From NCBI RefSeq assembly GCF_951230165.1, contig NZ_CATNVB010000001.1, forward strand, positions 62,001-126,000: a stretch of 64,000 bases of DNA. Direction: 5' to 3'. Origin of the DNA: Lentilactobacillus sp. Marseille-Q4993 (GTDB lineage Bacteria; Bacillota; Bacilli; Lactobacillales; Lactobacillaceae). Below are positions 1 to 10,252 of this stretch, piece by piece (positions within the stretch are counted from its first letter, which is position 1; every line of letters starts with the position of its first letter). Position numbers and translations under genes: made by a program. The notes under the pieces were generated by a model. It ran no database searches and had not been told where the DNA came from. It worked only from the letters and a program-made list of their open reading frames with translations.

Positions 1-620
1 ATCATACCGAGTTGATCAATAACTATTCCTCTGGGTGGATTGTTACCTCGTATTCAATTAAGATAACTGAGATGCCAACTGTTGAATCCAAAATTAAGGT
101 AACCACGCGCGGAACGTCGTACAATAAGTACTTTGCATACCGTGAATTTTGGGTTCATGATGAATCTGGTGCCGAGATGGTCAAGGTTGATAGTATTTGG
201 GTGCTCATGAATGAAGAAACTAGAAAAGTCCAGACAATAACGGATAATTTTATTGAACCCTATGAATCTGACCAAGTTAAAAAAGTTCCCCGGCTACCAA
301 GACCTGAGAAATTAGTTGGTGATCCCGATGCTGTTAAGCAATACCAAGTTCGTTCAAATGATATTGACTTTAACGGCCACGTAAACAATTCTCATTATCT
401 GGAGTGGATGGTTGATGTGTTACCAATGGATTTCTTGATTAGTCATCAACCAGTTCAAACCGATATTCGATTTGAAAATGAAGTGAAGTATGGCCAGATA
501 GTAGAGAGTAAAGTTTCTCAGACTGAAGTAGATGATAAAGTAAAAACCGTGCATTTAGTTACGTGTGGTGGTAATATTTCAGCTATTGCTACAATTGTTT
601 GGAAAAAAGTGAAGGATTAA
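1..620 (+). CDS. Acyl-ACP thioesterase (5' end outside window)
   Basis: Fat-type acyl-acyl carrier protein thioesterase, which releases fatty acids from ACP in the cytoplasm. The reading frame is open from base 3 with no start signal, so the gene begins upstream; about 205 residues are visible against roughly 250 usual for the family. The second hotdog half shows the family motif NDIDFNGHVNNSHYLEWM, with the Asn/His active-site pattern. The TAA at 618-620 lies directly before tsaB, so the two are probably cotranscribed. Family assignment is firm; chain-length specificity cannot be read from the sequence. Confidence 0.88.
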   Translation, partial: HTELINNYSSGWIVTSYSIKITEMPTVESKIKVTTRGTSYNKYFAYREFWVHDESGAEMVKVDSIWVLMNEETRKVQTITDNFIEPYESDQVKKVPRLPRPEKLVGDPDAVKQYQVRSNDIDFNGHVNNSHYLEWMVDVLPMDFLISHQPVQTDIRFENEVKYGQIVESKVSQTEVDDKVKTVHLVTCGGNISAIATIVWKKVKD

Positions 621-622
621 CT

Positions 623-1345
623 ATGGCAAAAATACTTTCAATTGATACATCAAACACCCCGTTATCCATTTCGGTAGTAGAAGATGATTTTGTGATGGCG
701 TCTGAAACCCTGACGACTCATAAGAAGCACGCGGAATATATGCTTCCAATCATCGAGGATTTGGTGAAAAAATCAGGATTAACCCCTGCAGGAATTGACA
801 AAATTGTTGTTGCGACCGGTCCTGGATCATATACAGGCATTAGGATGGCTACCACGGTGGCCAAAACCCTAGCAAGCACTCTCGAGATACCGTTGATAAC
901 CGTGTCTAGCTTGTGGTCATTAGCGCTTAATCGATTTGATTCAGATGCCTTGATAAATCCAATTTTCGATGCCCGAAATGGCAACATGTTTACTGGTTTA
1001 TACAAGAGAAATGGTAATAAGCTGGAATCTGTCGTTGCTGACCAACACACAAACATTGACAATTGGATTCCAGTATTGAAGAATTATAGTGATAAAATTG
1101 AGGTATTGGGGGATATTGGTGAGCTTTCAGCACAACTTACTGCGGAAGTATCGACATTAACGGTCTTGCCAAGACAGTTTGCTGTACCAAATGCAACGTT
1201 AATGGCAATTCATGCTAATGATTTTAAACCAGTAGATAATGTTGATGCAGTTGTCCCTAACTATTTAAGGCTGACAAAAGCTGAAGCGGACTGGCAAAAA
1301 GCTCACCCTAATGAGGGAAATGACAACTATGTGGAAAAATATTAA
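623..1345 (+). CDS. tsaB: TsaB, t6A tRNA-modification scaffold protein
   Basis: Partner of TsaD in making threonylcarbamoyl-adenosine at position 37 of ANN-decoding tRNAs. The 240-residue product has the ASKHA fold start IDTSNTPLSIS and the typical ATGPGSYTGIRMA segment near residue 70. TsaB keeps the fold but has no catalytic metal site of its own. The ATG at 623 is preferred over an in-frame TTG at 599 because GAAGGA lies 8 bases upstream and the protein then starts MAKILSIDTS. It overlaps rimI by 17 bases, and tsaD follows. tsaE is not in the window. Confidence 0.95.
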   Translation: MAKILSIDTSNTPLSISVVEDDFVMASETLTTHKKHAEYMLPIIEDLVKKSGLTPAGIDKIVVATGPGSYTGIRMATTVAKTLASTLEIPLITVSSLWSLALNRFDSDALINPIFDARNGNMFTGLYKRNGNKLESVVADQHTNIDNWIPVLKNYSDKIEVLGDIGELSAQLTAEVSTLTVLPRQFAVPNATLMAIHANDFKPVDNVDAVVPNYLRLTKAEADWQKAHPNEGNDNYVEKY

Positions 1346-1904
1346 GGGGTGGTACGAAAACCACTTCTATAATAAAGAAAAAGCTCTTAGGGAAAAGTAC
1401 TTGGATATTAAGAATCATGACGTTGATATCAACGGAACTGAGTTTTTTCTTGCTAAGGCAATGATTCCTGACATTCCAGAAATTTTGGGAATTGAACGGG
1501 CGGTGTATGGTGGCCAGACTCCGTGGGATGAACGGGCGTTTAGATCTGAACTGATGAGATCAGACGATCGGCTCTATTTGGTATTACGTCGAAATGACTG
1601 GTTGGTGGCCTTCATTGGCTGTTCTTGGAATTTTAATACTCAAGACTGCCATATTACAAACGTGGCGGTTGCACCTAACTTCCAAAATCGGGGATTGGGG
1701 TATTTTCTTGTGACTACGATTATCAAAAAAGCAAGACAAATGGAATTCAATAAAGTTACGCTTGAGGTCAGGATGAGCAATACCCGAGCTCAGCAGTTGT
1801 ACAAGGATATTGGGTTTGTTGAGGATGGAATTACTAAGGACTATTACTTTAACGACCGTGAAGATGCTTTGAACATGACAATGGATATAACAAAGATTGG
1901 TTGA
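1329..1904 (+). CDS. rimI: RimI-type ribosomal-protein-alanine N-acetyltransferase
   Basis: GNAT-family acetyltransferase that in the family acetylates the N-terminal alanine of a ribosomal protein. The acetyl-CoA loop is visible as NRGLGYFLV (Q/RxxGxG-type) after the beta-strand VAVAPNF. The product of about 191 residues is longer than the ~150 of E. coli RimI because of a basic N-terminal extension ([18 protein letters not shown]). ATG 1329 is chosen since GAGGGA sits 9 bases before it; ATG 1320 is also in frame. It lies between tsaB and tsaD, the usual Firmicute order. The substrate is inferred from family and context. Confidence 0.9.
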   Translation: MWKNIKGWYENHFYNKEKALREKYLDIKNHDVDINGTEFFLAKAMIPDIPEILGIERAVYGGQTPWDERAFRSELMRSDDRLYLVLRRNDWLVAFIGCSWNFNTQDCHITNVAVAPNFQNRGLGYFLVTTIIKKARQMEFNKVTLEVRMSNTRAQQLYKDIGFVEDGITKDYYFNDREDALNMTMDITKIG

Positions 1905-1912
1905 GTGGATTT

Positions 1913-2938
1913 ATGAACAGAAATTTAATTTTAGCATTTGAAACTAGCTGTGATGAAACCTCAGTTGCCGTAATCGAAAATGGCGACAAAATTCTGTCCA
2001 ATATTGTTGCGACTCAAATTAAGAGTCACCAGCGATTTGGTGGGGTTGTTCCAGAAGTAGCTAGTCGTCACCATATAGAACAAATCACTGGGTGTATTGA
2101 TGATGCCTTGACTAAAGCAAACGTTTCTTATGATGATTTAACGGCAGTTGCAGTAACATATGGTCCCGGTCTAGTTGGGGCCCTGTTAATTGGGGTAACA
2201 GCCGCAAAAGCAGTTGCTTGGGCGCATAATTTACCATTGATTCCAGTTAATCATATTGCGGGTCATATTTATGGGGCTCGCTTGGTCAAACCGATTGAAT
2301 TTCCTGCCATGGCTCTTGTTGTTTCCGGTGGCCATACTGAACTTGTATACATGAAAGAAGAAAACTCCTTTGAAATTATCGGTGAAACTAGGGATGATGC
2401 TGCTGGTGAAGCTTACGACAAAGTTGGTCGGGTTCTCTCAATCAATTATCCAGCTGGTAAAGAGGTTGACGAACTTGCTCATAAAGGGAATGATACGTTT
2501 AACTTCCCTCGGGCAATGGATCAAGATGACAACTTTGATTTTAGCTTTAGTGGCTTAAAGAGCGCATTTATCAACACCGTCCATCATGCGGATCAGATTC
2601 ATGAATCATTATCGCGTGAAGATTTAGCCGCTTCTTTTCAGCAATCAGTTGTTGACGTATTAGCTGATAAAACAGTCCGGGCTCTTCATGAATACCCAGT
2701 TAAACAATTAATCCTAGCCGGAGGAGTTGCTGCCAATCGGGGAATCCGTGAACGACTCACCGATGAATTAGCTAAATTTTCGAATACCGAATTAGTCCTC
2801 GTGCCACTTTCACTTTGTGGTGATAATGCCGCAATGATTGGTGCTGCTGGTGAGATGCTTTATCGGCATTCAATAAGCTCCGATGCGACCCTCAATGCAG
2901 ACCCATCGCTTGATTTTGATTGGATTGGCGAGGCTTAA
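1913..2938 (+). CDS. tsaD: TsaD, tRNA N6-threonylcarbamoyladenosine transferase
   Basis: Catalytic subunit that transfers the threonylcarbamoyl group to A37 of tRNA, in complex with TsaB and TsaE. The 341-residue Kae1/Gcp protein shows the N-terminal [12 protein letters not shown], the metal-binding H-x3-H in NHIAGHIYG, the phosphate motif [10 protein letters not shown] and the late ASKHA motif [13 protein letters not shown]. An in-frame TTG at 1901 overlaps the rimI stop, but ATG 1913 has a GAGTGG just upstream and fits the family N-terminus. It is the last gene of the operon and is followed by a hairpin terminator. Confidence 0.96.
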   Translation: MNRNLILAFETSCDETSVAVIENGDKILSNIVATQIKSHQRFGGVVPEVASRHHIEQITGCIDDALTKANVSYDDLTAVAVTYGPGLVGALLIGVTAAKAVAWAHNLPLIPVNHIAGHIYGARLVKPIEFPAMALVVSGGHTELVYMKEENSFEIIGETRDDAAGEAYDKVGRVLSINYPAGKEVDELAHKGNDTFNFPRAMDQDDNFDFSFSGLKSAFINTVHHADQIHESLSREDLAASFQQSVVDVLADKTVRALHEYPVKQLILAGGVAANRGIRERLTDELAKFSNTELVLVPLSLCGDNAAMIGAAGEMLYRHSISSDATLNADPSLDFDWIGEA

Positions 2939-2950
2939 TAATAAATAATC

Positions 2951-3013
2951 AAAAAAACGTTTGATAGCACCTAAAAATCAATTTGATTTAAGGGTTGCTA
3001 CCAAACGTTTTTT
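2951..3013. terminator. Bidirectional terminator between tsaD and the ABC-F gene
   Basis: Arms AAAAAACGTTTGATAGCACC and GGGTTGCTACCAAACG plus a T-run pair with few mismatches. A-rich and T-rich flanks allow intrinsic termination of tsaD on + and of the ABC-F gene on -. Confidence 0.85.
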
Positions 3014-3015
3014 GT

Positions 3016-4947
3016 TTAATCAAAATCTTCGAGCTCAAGGCTTTTTGACTCCCATTCAGTCTCAGTCTGGGTAATTTCTTCGCTAAGATTATCGACTTGT
3101 GCTTGCAGTTCCGTTAGTTTGCCTAAGTCATTAAAAGTATCAGGTTGAGTCATTTCAGCTTCAGTTTGCTCTTTTTGTTGGTTTAACTTTTCGAGGGTAG
3201 CTTCAAGTGACTCTACTTCCCTTGAAAGTTTCCGCTTTTTCTTTTGGTCTTCCTTTGATAATTGGTACTGATTTTTCTTGGCAGATATCACCTTGGTGTT
3301 TGTGGCTGGTGATTGTTGCTCTAATTCGTGTTCCTTAACAGCTGCCATTTCCTCTTTTTTAGCAATATAGTAGTCGTAGTTTCCTAAATAAGCGTGGCTC
3401 CCATCTTTTGATATTTCGACTGTCCCAGTCGCAATTTGATTAATGAAGTACCTATCATGGGAAACAAACAAGATTGTGCCGTCAAATTCTCGTAGGGCCT
3501 TTTCAAGAACTTCACGACTATCGATATCCAAATGGTTAGTTGGCTCATCAAGAATCAAAAAATTGTTGTGCTTCATAGCTAGTTTAGTTAACAAAAGGCG
3601 GGCCTTTTCGCCCCCTGACAAATCAGCTACTAGTTTGTCGACGTCGTCACCGCTAAACAAGAAACTTCCGAGAATGCTACGAATGTCACCTTCGTTTACA
3701 GTTGGGTGGTCGTCCCAAAGTTCGTTTAGGACTTTTTTGTTTCGGTGCAGAGATTTTTGTTCCTGATCATAGTAACCAGTGTCGATTCCAGTTCCAAATT
3801 GGACACCACCTTTGATGAAGGGGATTTGCCCAAGGATACTCTTTAGGAGCGTCGATTTACCGACACCGTTAGGACCGACGATGGCAATTGCTTGGTGTCT
3901 CTTAACTTCAAAATTGATAGGTTCACTTAGAATCTCAGTGTAACCAATTGCGGCATCGGATACTTTAATGATATTGTCGCCGCTTTTTCTGTTTGGGGTA
4001 AATGAAAAGCGAGCAACCTTGTTGTCGTCTTTTGGTTTTTCAATCCGATCCATTTTCTCAAGTTGCTTTCGCCGTGCTTGCGCTTGTTTGGTTGATGATG
4101 CTCTCACAATATTCTTGTCAACAAACTCCTGCATTTTTTCAATCTTTGCTTGCTGTTTTTCGTACTCCTTCATCTGTGTTTTTTCAATTTGGGCCTTTTC
4201 TTCAACGTATTTTGAATAATTACCCTTGAAATGATGCAGAGTTCCCGTTGCCATCTCGTAAACTTCGTTGACGATTTGATCTAAAAAGTACCGGTCATGA
4301 GAAATAATCAGCAAAGCGCCAGGATAATTCTTTATGTATCCTTCTAGCCAGGTGATCGTAGCTACATCCAAATGATTAGTTGGCTCATCTAAAATCAATA
4401 AGTCTGGCTTTTCAAGTAGGAGTTTTGCCAAAGCAAGTTGGGTCTTCTGACCACCAGATAATTCTGTGATTTTGCGATTGTAATCTTTTTCACCAAATCC
4501 AAATCCATGAAGAACCCCACGAATTTCGGCCTCGTACGAGTAACCGTTCTTTTGTTCGAAGTCCGCCCGGAGATTATCGTAAGTTGACGATAATTCCTCA
4601 AGTTCAGCGGGTGAGGCTGTAGCCATTTGTTGTTCAATTTGCCGAAGCTTTGCCTCTGTTGCTTTTAACGCTGCAAAGACAGATTCCATTTCATCGTAAA
4701 TTGATTTGTCAGAGTCAAGACCAGTATCCTGGGCAAGGTAGCCGATGTTGAGGCCTCGCTTTTGTGAAACTTCGCCTTCATCAGCGTTTATTTCTCCCGT
4801 GATAATTTTAACGAGAGTTGATTTGCCTGCTCCGTTACGACCAACAAGAGCAATCCGGCTTTTTTCTTGAACGGCAAGGTTCACATTTGAGAAGATATCC
4901 TCGCCGTTAAATCGCTTGGCGACGTTTTGTGTTTGTAGGATTATCAC
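3016..4947 (-). CDS. ABC-F family ATPase (YdiF-like translation factor)
   Basis: Soluble twin-ATPase of the ABC-F class, which acts on ribosomes rather than membranes. About 643 residues: the first cassette has Walker A GRNGAGKST, signature LSGGQ and LILDEPTNHLD; a charged linker follows; the second cassette has GPNGVGKST, LSGGEKA and LILDEPTNHLD; and a C-terminal coiled coil ends the chain (roughly the last 90 residues). The start is a GTG: AAAGGTGG abuts the in-frame ATG at 4956 with no spacing but lies 9 bases before the GTG at 4947. B. subtilis has the ABC-F gene ydiF at the same place, between tsaD and rex, but here it is transcribed oppositely to its neighbours. Resistance function cannot be inferred. 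Confidence 0.92.
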   Translation of the reverse strand: MIILQTQNVAKRFNGEDIFSNVNLAVQEKSRIALVGRNGAGKSTLVKIITGEINADEGEVSQKRGLNIGYLAQDTGLDSDKSIYDEMESVFAALKATEAKLRQIEQQMATASPAELEELSSTYDNLRADFEQKNGYSYEAEIRGVLHGFGFGEKDYNRKITELSGGQKTQLALAKLLLEKPDLLILDEPTNHLDVATITWLEGYIKNYPGALLIISHDRYFLDQIVNEVYEMATGTLHHFKGNYSKYVEEKAQIEKTQMKEYEKQQAKIEKMQEFVDKNIVRASSTKQAQARRKQLEKMDRIEKPKDDNKVARFSFTPNRKSGDNIIKVSDAAIGYTEILSEPINFEVKRHQAIAIVGPNGVGKSTLLKSILGQIPFIKGGVQFGTGIDTGYYDQEQKSLHRNKKVLNELWDDHPTVNEGDIRSILGSFLFSGDDVDKLVADLSGGEKARLLLTKLAMKHNNFLILDEPTNHLDIDSREVLEKALREFDGTILFVSHDRYFINQIATGTVEISKDGSHAYLGNYDYYIAKKEEMAAVKEHELEQQSPATNTKVISAKKNQYQLSKEDQKKKRKLSREVESLEATLEKLNQQKEQTEAEMTQPDTFNDLGKLTELQAQVDNLSEEITQTETEWESKSLELEDFD

Positions 4948-5017
4948 TATTGCCATCCACCTTTCTAAGTCCTAACCATTTTAGCATAATCAAGCTAGTT
5001 TATAAAAACATAAATAA

Positions 5018-5081
5018 AATTGAAATTTATTTCACAAAGTCCCAACTTATGATAGAATATTAGCTGAAGAGGGTTTCACAA
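5018..5081. promoter_or_regulatory. Candidate Rex operators flanking the rex promoter
   Basis: TTTCACAA, one perfect half of the Rex palindrome TTGTGAAANNNNTTTCACAA, occurs at 5030-5037 and again at 5074-5081. Left halves at the correct 4-base spacing are degenerate (AATTGAAA and AGCTGAAG). A likely -10 (TATGAT, 5048-5053) lies between them. The pairing suggests autoregulation by Rex; inference only. Confidence 0.45.
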
Positions 5082-5106
5082 ACTAACAAAAAAGGAGGAG
5101 TTAATC

Positions 5107-5739
5107 TTGACGGCAGAAAATATACCTCGTGCCACCGCAAAACGGTTGCCCATCTACTATAGGTATTTAAACATTCTCCATGATACTGGCAAGCAAAGAA
5201 TATCTTCAACCGAGCTAGCTGACGCTGTCCAAGTAGATTCTGCGACCATTAGGCGAGACTTTTCGTATTTTGGGGCACTTGGTAAGCGAGGCTATGGCTA
5301 TGATGTTGATAGTTTGCTATCATTCTTCAAACAGATCCTGAACCAAGAACACTTAACTAATGTGGGATTGATTGGGGTTGGTAATCTGGGGCATGCCTTA
5401 CTGAACTTTAATTTTCACAAAGACGGTAACGTTAGAATTTCGGCTGCATTTGATGCTGATGATTCGCTAGTAAACACAATTGAGGATGGCGTTCCTGTAT
5501 ACCCCGTGAACGAATTAGTCAGTCAATTAAAGGAACAACAAATTCAAGTAATCATTCTGACTGTTCCATCTTCTGTTGCCCAATCGGTAGCTGATAAGGC
5601 CGTTGAAGGAGGAGTTAAGGGGATTTTAAACTTTACTCCATTAAGGTTGTCAGTTCCAGATGATGTATTAGTTCAAAATGTCGATTTGACAAACGAGTTA
5701 CAGACTTTGATTTACTTCATTGAAAACTTTGGTAAGTAG
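5107..5739 (+). CDS. rex: Rex, redox-sensing transcriptional repressor
   Basis: Repressor that senses the NADH/NAD+ ratio and controls fermentative and NADH-oxidising genes in Gram-positives. 210 residues: an N-terminal winged helix ([26 protein letters not shown], about residues 25-50) and a Rossmann fold with GVGNLGHAL near residue 90, followed by a C-terminal swap helix (TLIYFIENF). The start is TTG at 5107, fixed by a strong AAGGAGGAG 7 bases upstream. It is monocistronic, with its own terminator before groESL. Two TTTCACAA half-sites before the gene suggest self-control. Confidence 0.95.
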   Translation: MTAENIPRATAKRLPIYYRYLNILHDTGKQRISSTELADAVQVDSATIRRDFSYFGALGKRGYGYDVDSLLSFFKQILNQEHLTNVGLIGVGNLGHALLNFNFHKDGNVRISAAFDADDSLVNTIEDGVPVYPVNELVSQLKEQQIQVIILTVPSSVAQSVADKAVEGGVKGILNFTPLRLSVPDDVLVQNVDLTNELQTLIYFIENFGK

Positions 5740-5797
5740 GTTGATGTTTAATTTATGTGGTTAAGTAATTATTTTTTAAATTGGCAATCATTTATTG

Positions 5798-5847
5798 ATA
5801 CTGCTAATTGAGCGGTTTAAGACCGGTTGATTAGTGGTATTTTTTTG
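5798..5847 (+). terminator. Terminator of rex
   Basis: A 19-bp imperfect stem (left arm from ATACTGCTAATTGAGCGGT, right arm ending GATTAGTGGTAT) with only wobble pairs and one mismatch, followed by TTTTTTT. Confidence 0.88.
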
Positions 5848-5865
5848 TTTTTTGGCGGTCTAACC

Positions 5866-5894
5866 TTGCTTTTTTTTAGGAAAAATAATATAGT
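5866..5894 (+). promoter_or_regulatory. groESL promoter
   Basis: TTGCTT (5866-5871) and TATAGT (5889-5894) with a 17-base spacer, immediately upstream of the CIRCE operator; a sigma-A type promoter. Confidence 0.7.
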
Positions 5895-5906
5895 AATAGA
5901 CAGTGA

Positions 5907-5933
5907 TTAGCACTTTTAACATATGAGTGCCAA
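5907..5933. promoter_or_regulatory. CIRCE operator (HrcA site) of groESL
   Basis: Halves TTAGCACTT and GAGTGCCAA separated by exactly 9 bases match the CIRCE consensus TTAGCACTC-N9-GAGTGCTAA with two mismatches. It sits at the expected transcription start of groESL, so HrcA repression is predicted. hrcA itself is not in the window. Confidence 0.93.
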
Positions 5934-5968
5934 TTATGCTAAAACTTTCATAATCTGGAGGGACTAAC

Positions 5969-6253
5969 GTGTTAAAACCATTAGGAGATCGCGTTTTAGT
6001 TGAAACGCAAAGTGAAGAAGAAAAGACAGTTGGTGGCATTGTCCTAGCAAGTAATGCTAAGGAAAAACCCCAAACTGGAAAAGTTGTTGCCGTTGGTTCG
6101 GGTCGAGTATTAGAAAATGGTCAAACTGTCGCACTTACCGTTAAGGTTGGCGATGAAGTTATGTTTGACAAGTACGCCGGAACTGAAGTTGAAGACAATG
6201 ATAATTCCTATTTAGTTTTACATGAAAAAGATATCGTAGCTATTGTTGAATAG
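5969..6253 (+). CDS. groES: GroES co-chaperonin
   Basis: 10-kDa heptameric lid of the GroEL folding chamber. 94 residues starting [12 protein letters not shown], with the mobile-loop region [16 protein letters not shown] around residues 28-45 and the ending DIVAIVE, all typical. The start is GTG at 5969, preceded by TGGAGGG at 7 bases. It forms a bicistronic operon with groEL (37-base gap) under the CIRCE operator just upstream. Confidence 0.97.
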   Translation: MLKPLGDRVLVETQSEEEKTVGGIVLASNAKEKPQTGKVVAVGSGRVLENGQTVALTVKVGDEVMFDKYAGTEVEDNDNSYLVLHEKDIVAIVE

Positions 6254-6281
6254 TGAGAATTAAAAAATACTTTTGAGGTGA

Positions 6282-7910
<1,629 letters not shown>

Positions 7911-7941
7911 TAACTAAATTATTGGATAATTAATCCACATT

Positions 7942-7974
7942 AAAAGAGCTTCCGCACTTGTCGGAGGCTCTTTT
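7942..7974 (+). terminator. Terminator of groESL
   Basis: Stem AAAAGAGC-TT-CCG / CGG-AG-GCTCTTTT with a short loop, 31 bases after the groEL stop. Confidence 0.9.
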
Positions 7975-8010
7975 GTGTTGTATTGTTGTTTTGTTGATTT
8001 AAAATACTGC

Positions 8011-8039
8011 TTGTTTTTAAATCGAATATGAATTATCAT
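8011..8039 (+). promoter_or_regulatory. Candidate promoter of kimA-like gene
   Basis: TTGTTT (8011-8016), a 17-base spacer and TATCAT (8034-8039). The leader to the ATG is about 60 bases and holds only a small hairpin (GTCAC-GAAAA-GTGAC, 8059-8073), with no room for a ydaO-type riboswitch. Confidence 0.5.
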
Positions 8040-8105
8040 TCTATGGACATTCAAACAAGTCACGAAAAGTGACAAATACTGTAAATGTAAAAGGGGAAAG
8101 AGTTT

Positions 8106-9947
8106 ATGTGGCGATTGTTAAAGCGGGTTCTAATTGGGAAACCGTTAAAGACTGCCGATGAGGGTGGTCAATCGTTAACTAAGTTTAAAGCACTAGCACT
8201 GCTTTCGTCAGATGCTTTATCGTCTATTGCTTATGGTACTGAGCAAATTACGACGATATTGATTACACTTTCTGCTGCGGCAATGATGTATCAAATTTGG
8301 GTTGCGGCCCTTGTTTTGGTTCTTTTGGCAGCAATCACAATATCCTACCAGCAAATTATTCATGCCTACCCATCAGGTGGGGGTGCATATGTTGTTGCTA
8401 GTACTAATTGGGGTCGTTCTGCTGGTTTAGTTGCCGGTGGTTCGCTCCTAGTTGATTATATGCTTACCGTTGCCGTTTCAACGACGTCAGCGACTGAGGC
8501 TATCACCTCGGCCATACCGAGTTTGTACAAACACCAGGTATTGATATCTTGTATTATTGTTATTTTGATTATGCTATTAAACCTGCGTGGGATGCGCGAA
8601 TCAGCTGCAATTTTAACGGTACCGGTGTATCTGTTTATTCTAGTTATTCTCAGTATGATTGTTTATGGTGGTTTTAAAATTGCAACTGGATCAATTCAGT
8701 ACCATGCAGCAGCAAATGTTGGTTCACCAGTTGCTGGAATGACCCTGATTCTATTCTTTAGAGCCTTCTCGAGTGGATCATCATCACTTACTGGGGTTGA
8801 AGCCATTAGTAATGCTGTTCCAAACTTCAAAGATCCTAAGAGTAAGAATGCCTCTCACACATTGGCGATTATGGCTGTAATCCTTGGGTTCTTCTTTGGT
8901 GGAATTACCATCTTGAGTTTTTACATGGGAATCGCACCAAACACCCACGAAACTGTGCTTTCACAAATTGGTGAAGGGATATTCGGCCACGGGTTGCTTT
9001 ACTACGTACTTCAAATGTCAACTGCCTTAATTTTGGCTGTTGCGGCAAACACTGGTTTTTCAGCATTCCCAATCTTGGCTTATAACTTAGCAAAGGACAA
9101 GTTTTTGCCTCACGCTTATCTTGATAAGGGGGATCGGCTCGGATACTCTAACGGAATTATTTCGTTAGCGTTAGGAGCCATTGTCCTAATTCAAATTTTC
9201 GGTGGTAAAACTAATTCTTTGATTCCACTCTACGCGGTCGGAGTTTTCGTACCATTTACTCTCTCTCAGTCAGGAATGATTATTCACTGGCGTCGAAATA
9301 AGGGTAAGAATTGGCAGTTGAAATCAATCGTCAACTTTGTTGGGGCATTCATTTCGGTTGCACTAGTTATTTTCTTGTTCCTGCTTAGATTTGAAAACGT
9401 ATGGCCATACCTGATTGTTATGCCAATCGTGCTCAGAATTTTCTATAAAATTAATATTCATTATCAAAAGGTTGCCAAACAGCTTAAAGTGGCTGAAGAA
9501 GCAGCCGAGTTGACGCCTATTCACCACTTTGACGGTTCAACAGTTATCGTTTTAGTTGGTGGGGTTACCAGAGTTACTGCGCGGGCAATCAGTTATGCTC
9601 AGTCGATTGGTGATTACGTGATTGCAATGCACGTTTCGTTTGATGCTAATCCGGAGAAAGAGCATAAGATTTCAGAGGAATTTAGAAAGGAATTCCCTGA
9701 CGTGAGGTTCGTCGATATTCACTCGTCATACAGGTCAATAACGCAACCAACGTTGAGGTTCTGTGATGTAATTGCCAAACGAGCCGCTGACCGGAACTTC
9801 TCGACTACAGTCTTGGTTCCTCAATTTGTGCCACGCCATAGATGGGAACGAGTTTTGCATAACCAAACTGCTTTAAGACTAAGGGCAATTCTTAATTCAA
9901 GACAAAATATTATTATTTCAACCTATAACTACCACCTGCGTGAGTAG
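8106..9947 (+). CDS. kimA: KimA-type potassium importer (APC superfamily)
   Basis: Membrane K+/H+ symporter of the KimA (formerly YdaO) type, with about 12 transmembrane segments in the first 450 residues and a cytosolic C-terminal domain of about 150. Diagnostic blocks shared with B. subtilis KimA are LIGKPLK near the start, ALSSIAYGTEQI, AYPSGGGAYVV, ANTGFSAFP, PLYAVGVFVPFTLSQ and, in the soluble domain, HVSFD and PQFVPRHRW. Length 613 against about 607. The product is often annotated simply as an APC amino-acid permease; the match over both domains makes potassium more likely. B. subtilis kimA is controlled by a c-di-AMP riboswitch, which I do not see here. Single-gene unit. Confidence 0.85.
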   Translation: MWRLLKRVLIGKPLKTADEGGQSLTKFKALALLSSDALSSIAYGTEQITTILITLSAAAMMYQIWVAALVLVLLAAITISYQQIIHAYPSGGGAYVVASTNWGRSAGLVAGGSLLVDYMLTVAVSTTSATEAITSAIPSLYKHQVLISCIIVILIMLLNLRGMRESAAILTVPVYLFILVILSMIVYGGFKIATGSIQYHAAANVGSPVAGMTLILFFRAFSSGSSSLTGVEAISNAVPNFKDPKSKNASHTLAIMAVILGFFFGGITILSFYMGIAPNTHETVLSQIGEGIFGHGLLYYVLQMSTALILAVAANTGFSAFPILAYNLAKDKFLPHAYLDKGDRLGYSNGIISLALGAIVLIQIFGGKTNSLIPLYAVGVFVPFTLSQSGMIIHWRRNKGKNWQLKSIVNFVGAFISVALVIFLFLLRFENVWPYLIVMPIVLRIFYKINIHYQKVAKQLKVAEEAAELTPIHHFDGSTVIVLVGGVTRVTARAISYAQSIGDYVIAMHVSFDANPEKEHKISEEFRKEFPDVRFVDIHSSYRSITQPTLRFCDVIAKRAADRNFSTTVLVPQFVPRHRWERVLHNQTALRLRAILNSRQNIIISTYNYHLRE

Positions 9948-9961
9948 TTAATGAACGATAT

Positions 9962-10007
9962 AAGCAATGATTTTTCTCGATTTGTTGAGAAAATCATTGC
10001 TTTTTTT
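9962..10007 (+). terminator. Terminator of kimA-like gene
   Basis: Arms AGCAATGATTTTTCTC and GAGAAAATCATTGCT pair with one unpaired base; followed by a T7 run. Confidence 0.9.
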
Positions 10008-10218
10008 GATCTCTTGAAAATAACCACTAATGCTTCTTTGTAGTCAATTAATATAAGGGAGTTTAAGCTAGTTTAAGGTTTGCATGATAAAGTATCAGTA
10101 TCCAATGAAAGTAATGGTTACAGGCCGTTTAATTGGCCGTTAAAGGTGACTGAGTTTGTTTAGTCACTTATTCAATGTAGTTTTGGAGTGCTGATTTGGA
10201 AAAGTAATAAATTTGCGT
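10008..10218. other. Intergenic stretch without a gene
   Basis: Between the terminators of the kimA-like gene and lrgB. No reading frame with a ribosome-binding site. It contains a short tandem duplication starting GGCCGTT (10122-10145) and a small hairpin GTGACT-N10-AGTCAC (10146-10167) without a T-run. I see no further signal. Confidence 0.5.
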
Positions 10219-10220
10219 AA

Positions 10221-10247
10221 AAAAAAACACCCCGAAGGATGTTTTTT
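10221..10247 (-). terminator. Terminator of lrgAB
   Basis: Hairpin AAAAAACACC / GGATGTTTTTT with a CGAA-like loop. On the minus strand it runs into a poly-U tract just after the lrgB stop. Confidence 0.8.
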
Positions 10248-10252
10248 GATTA

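Noticed and set aside
718-1062. 114-codon frame on the minus strand inside tsaB
   Set aside because: Antisense shadow of a conserved gene; no ribosome-binding site and no recognisable domain.
3443-4229. Three plus-strand frames inside the ABC-F gene
   Set aside because: They are opposite-strand shadows of the well-conserved ATPase domains; composition is serine/phenylalanine-rich as typical of antisense frames.
7975-8105. ydaO c-di-AMP riboswitch upstream of the kimA-like gene
   Set aside because: The leader is too short and lacks the paired domains; only a 5-bp hairpin is present.
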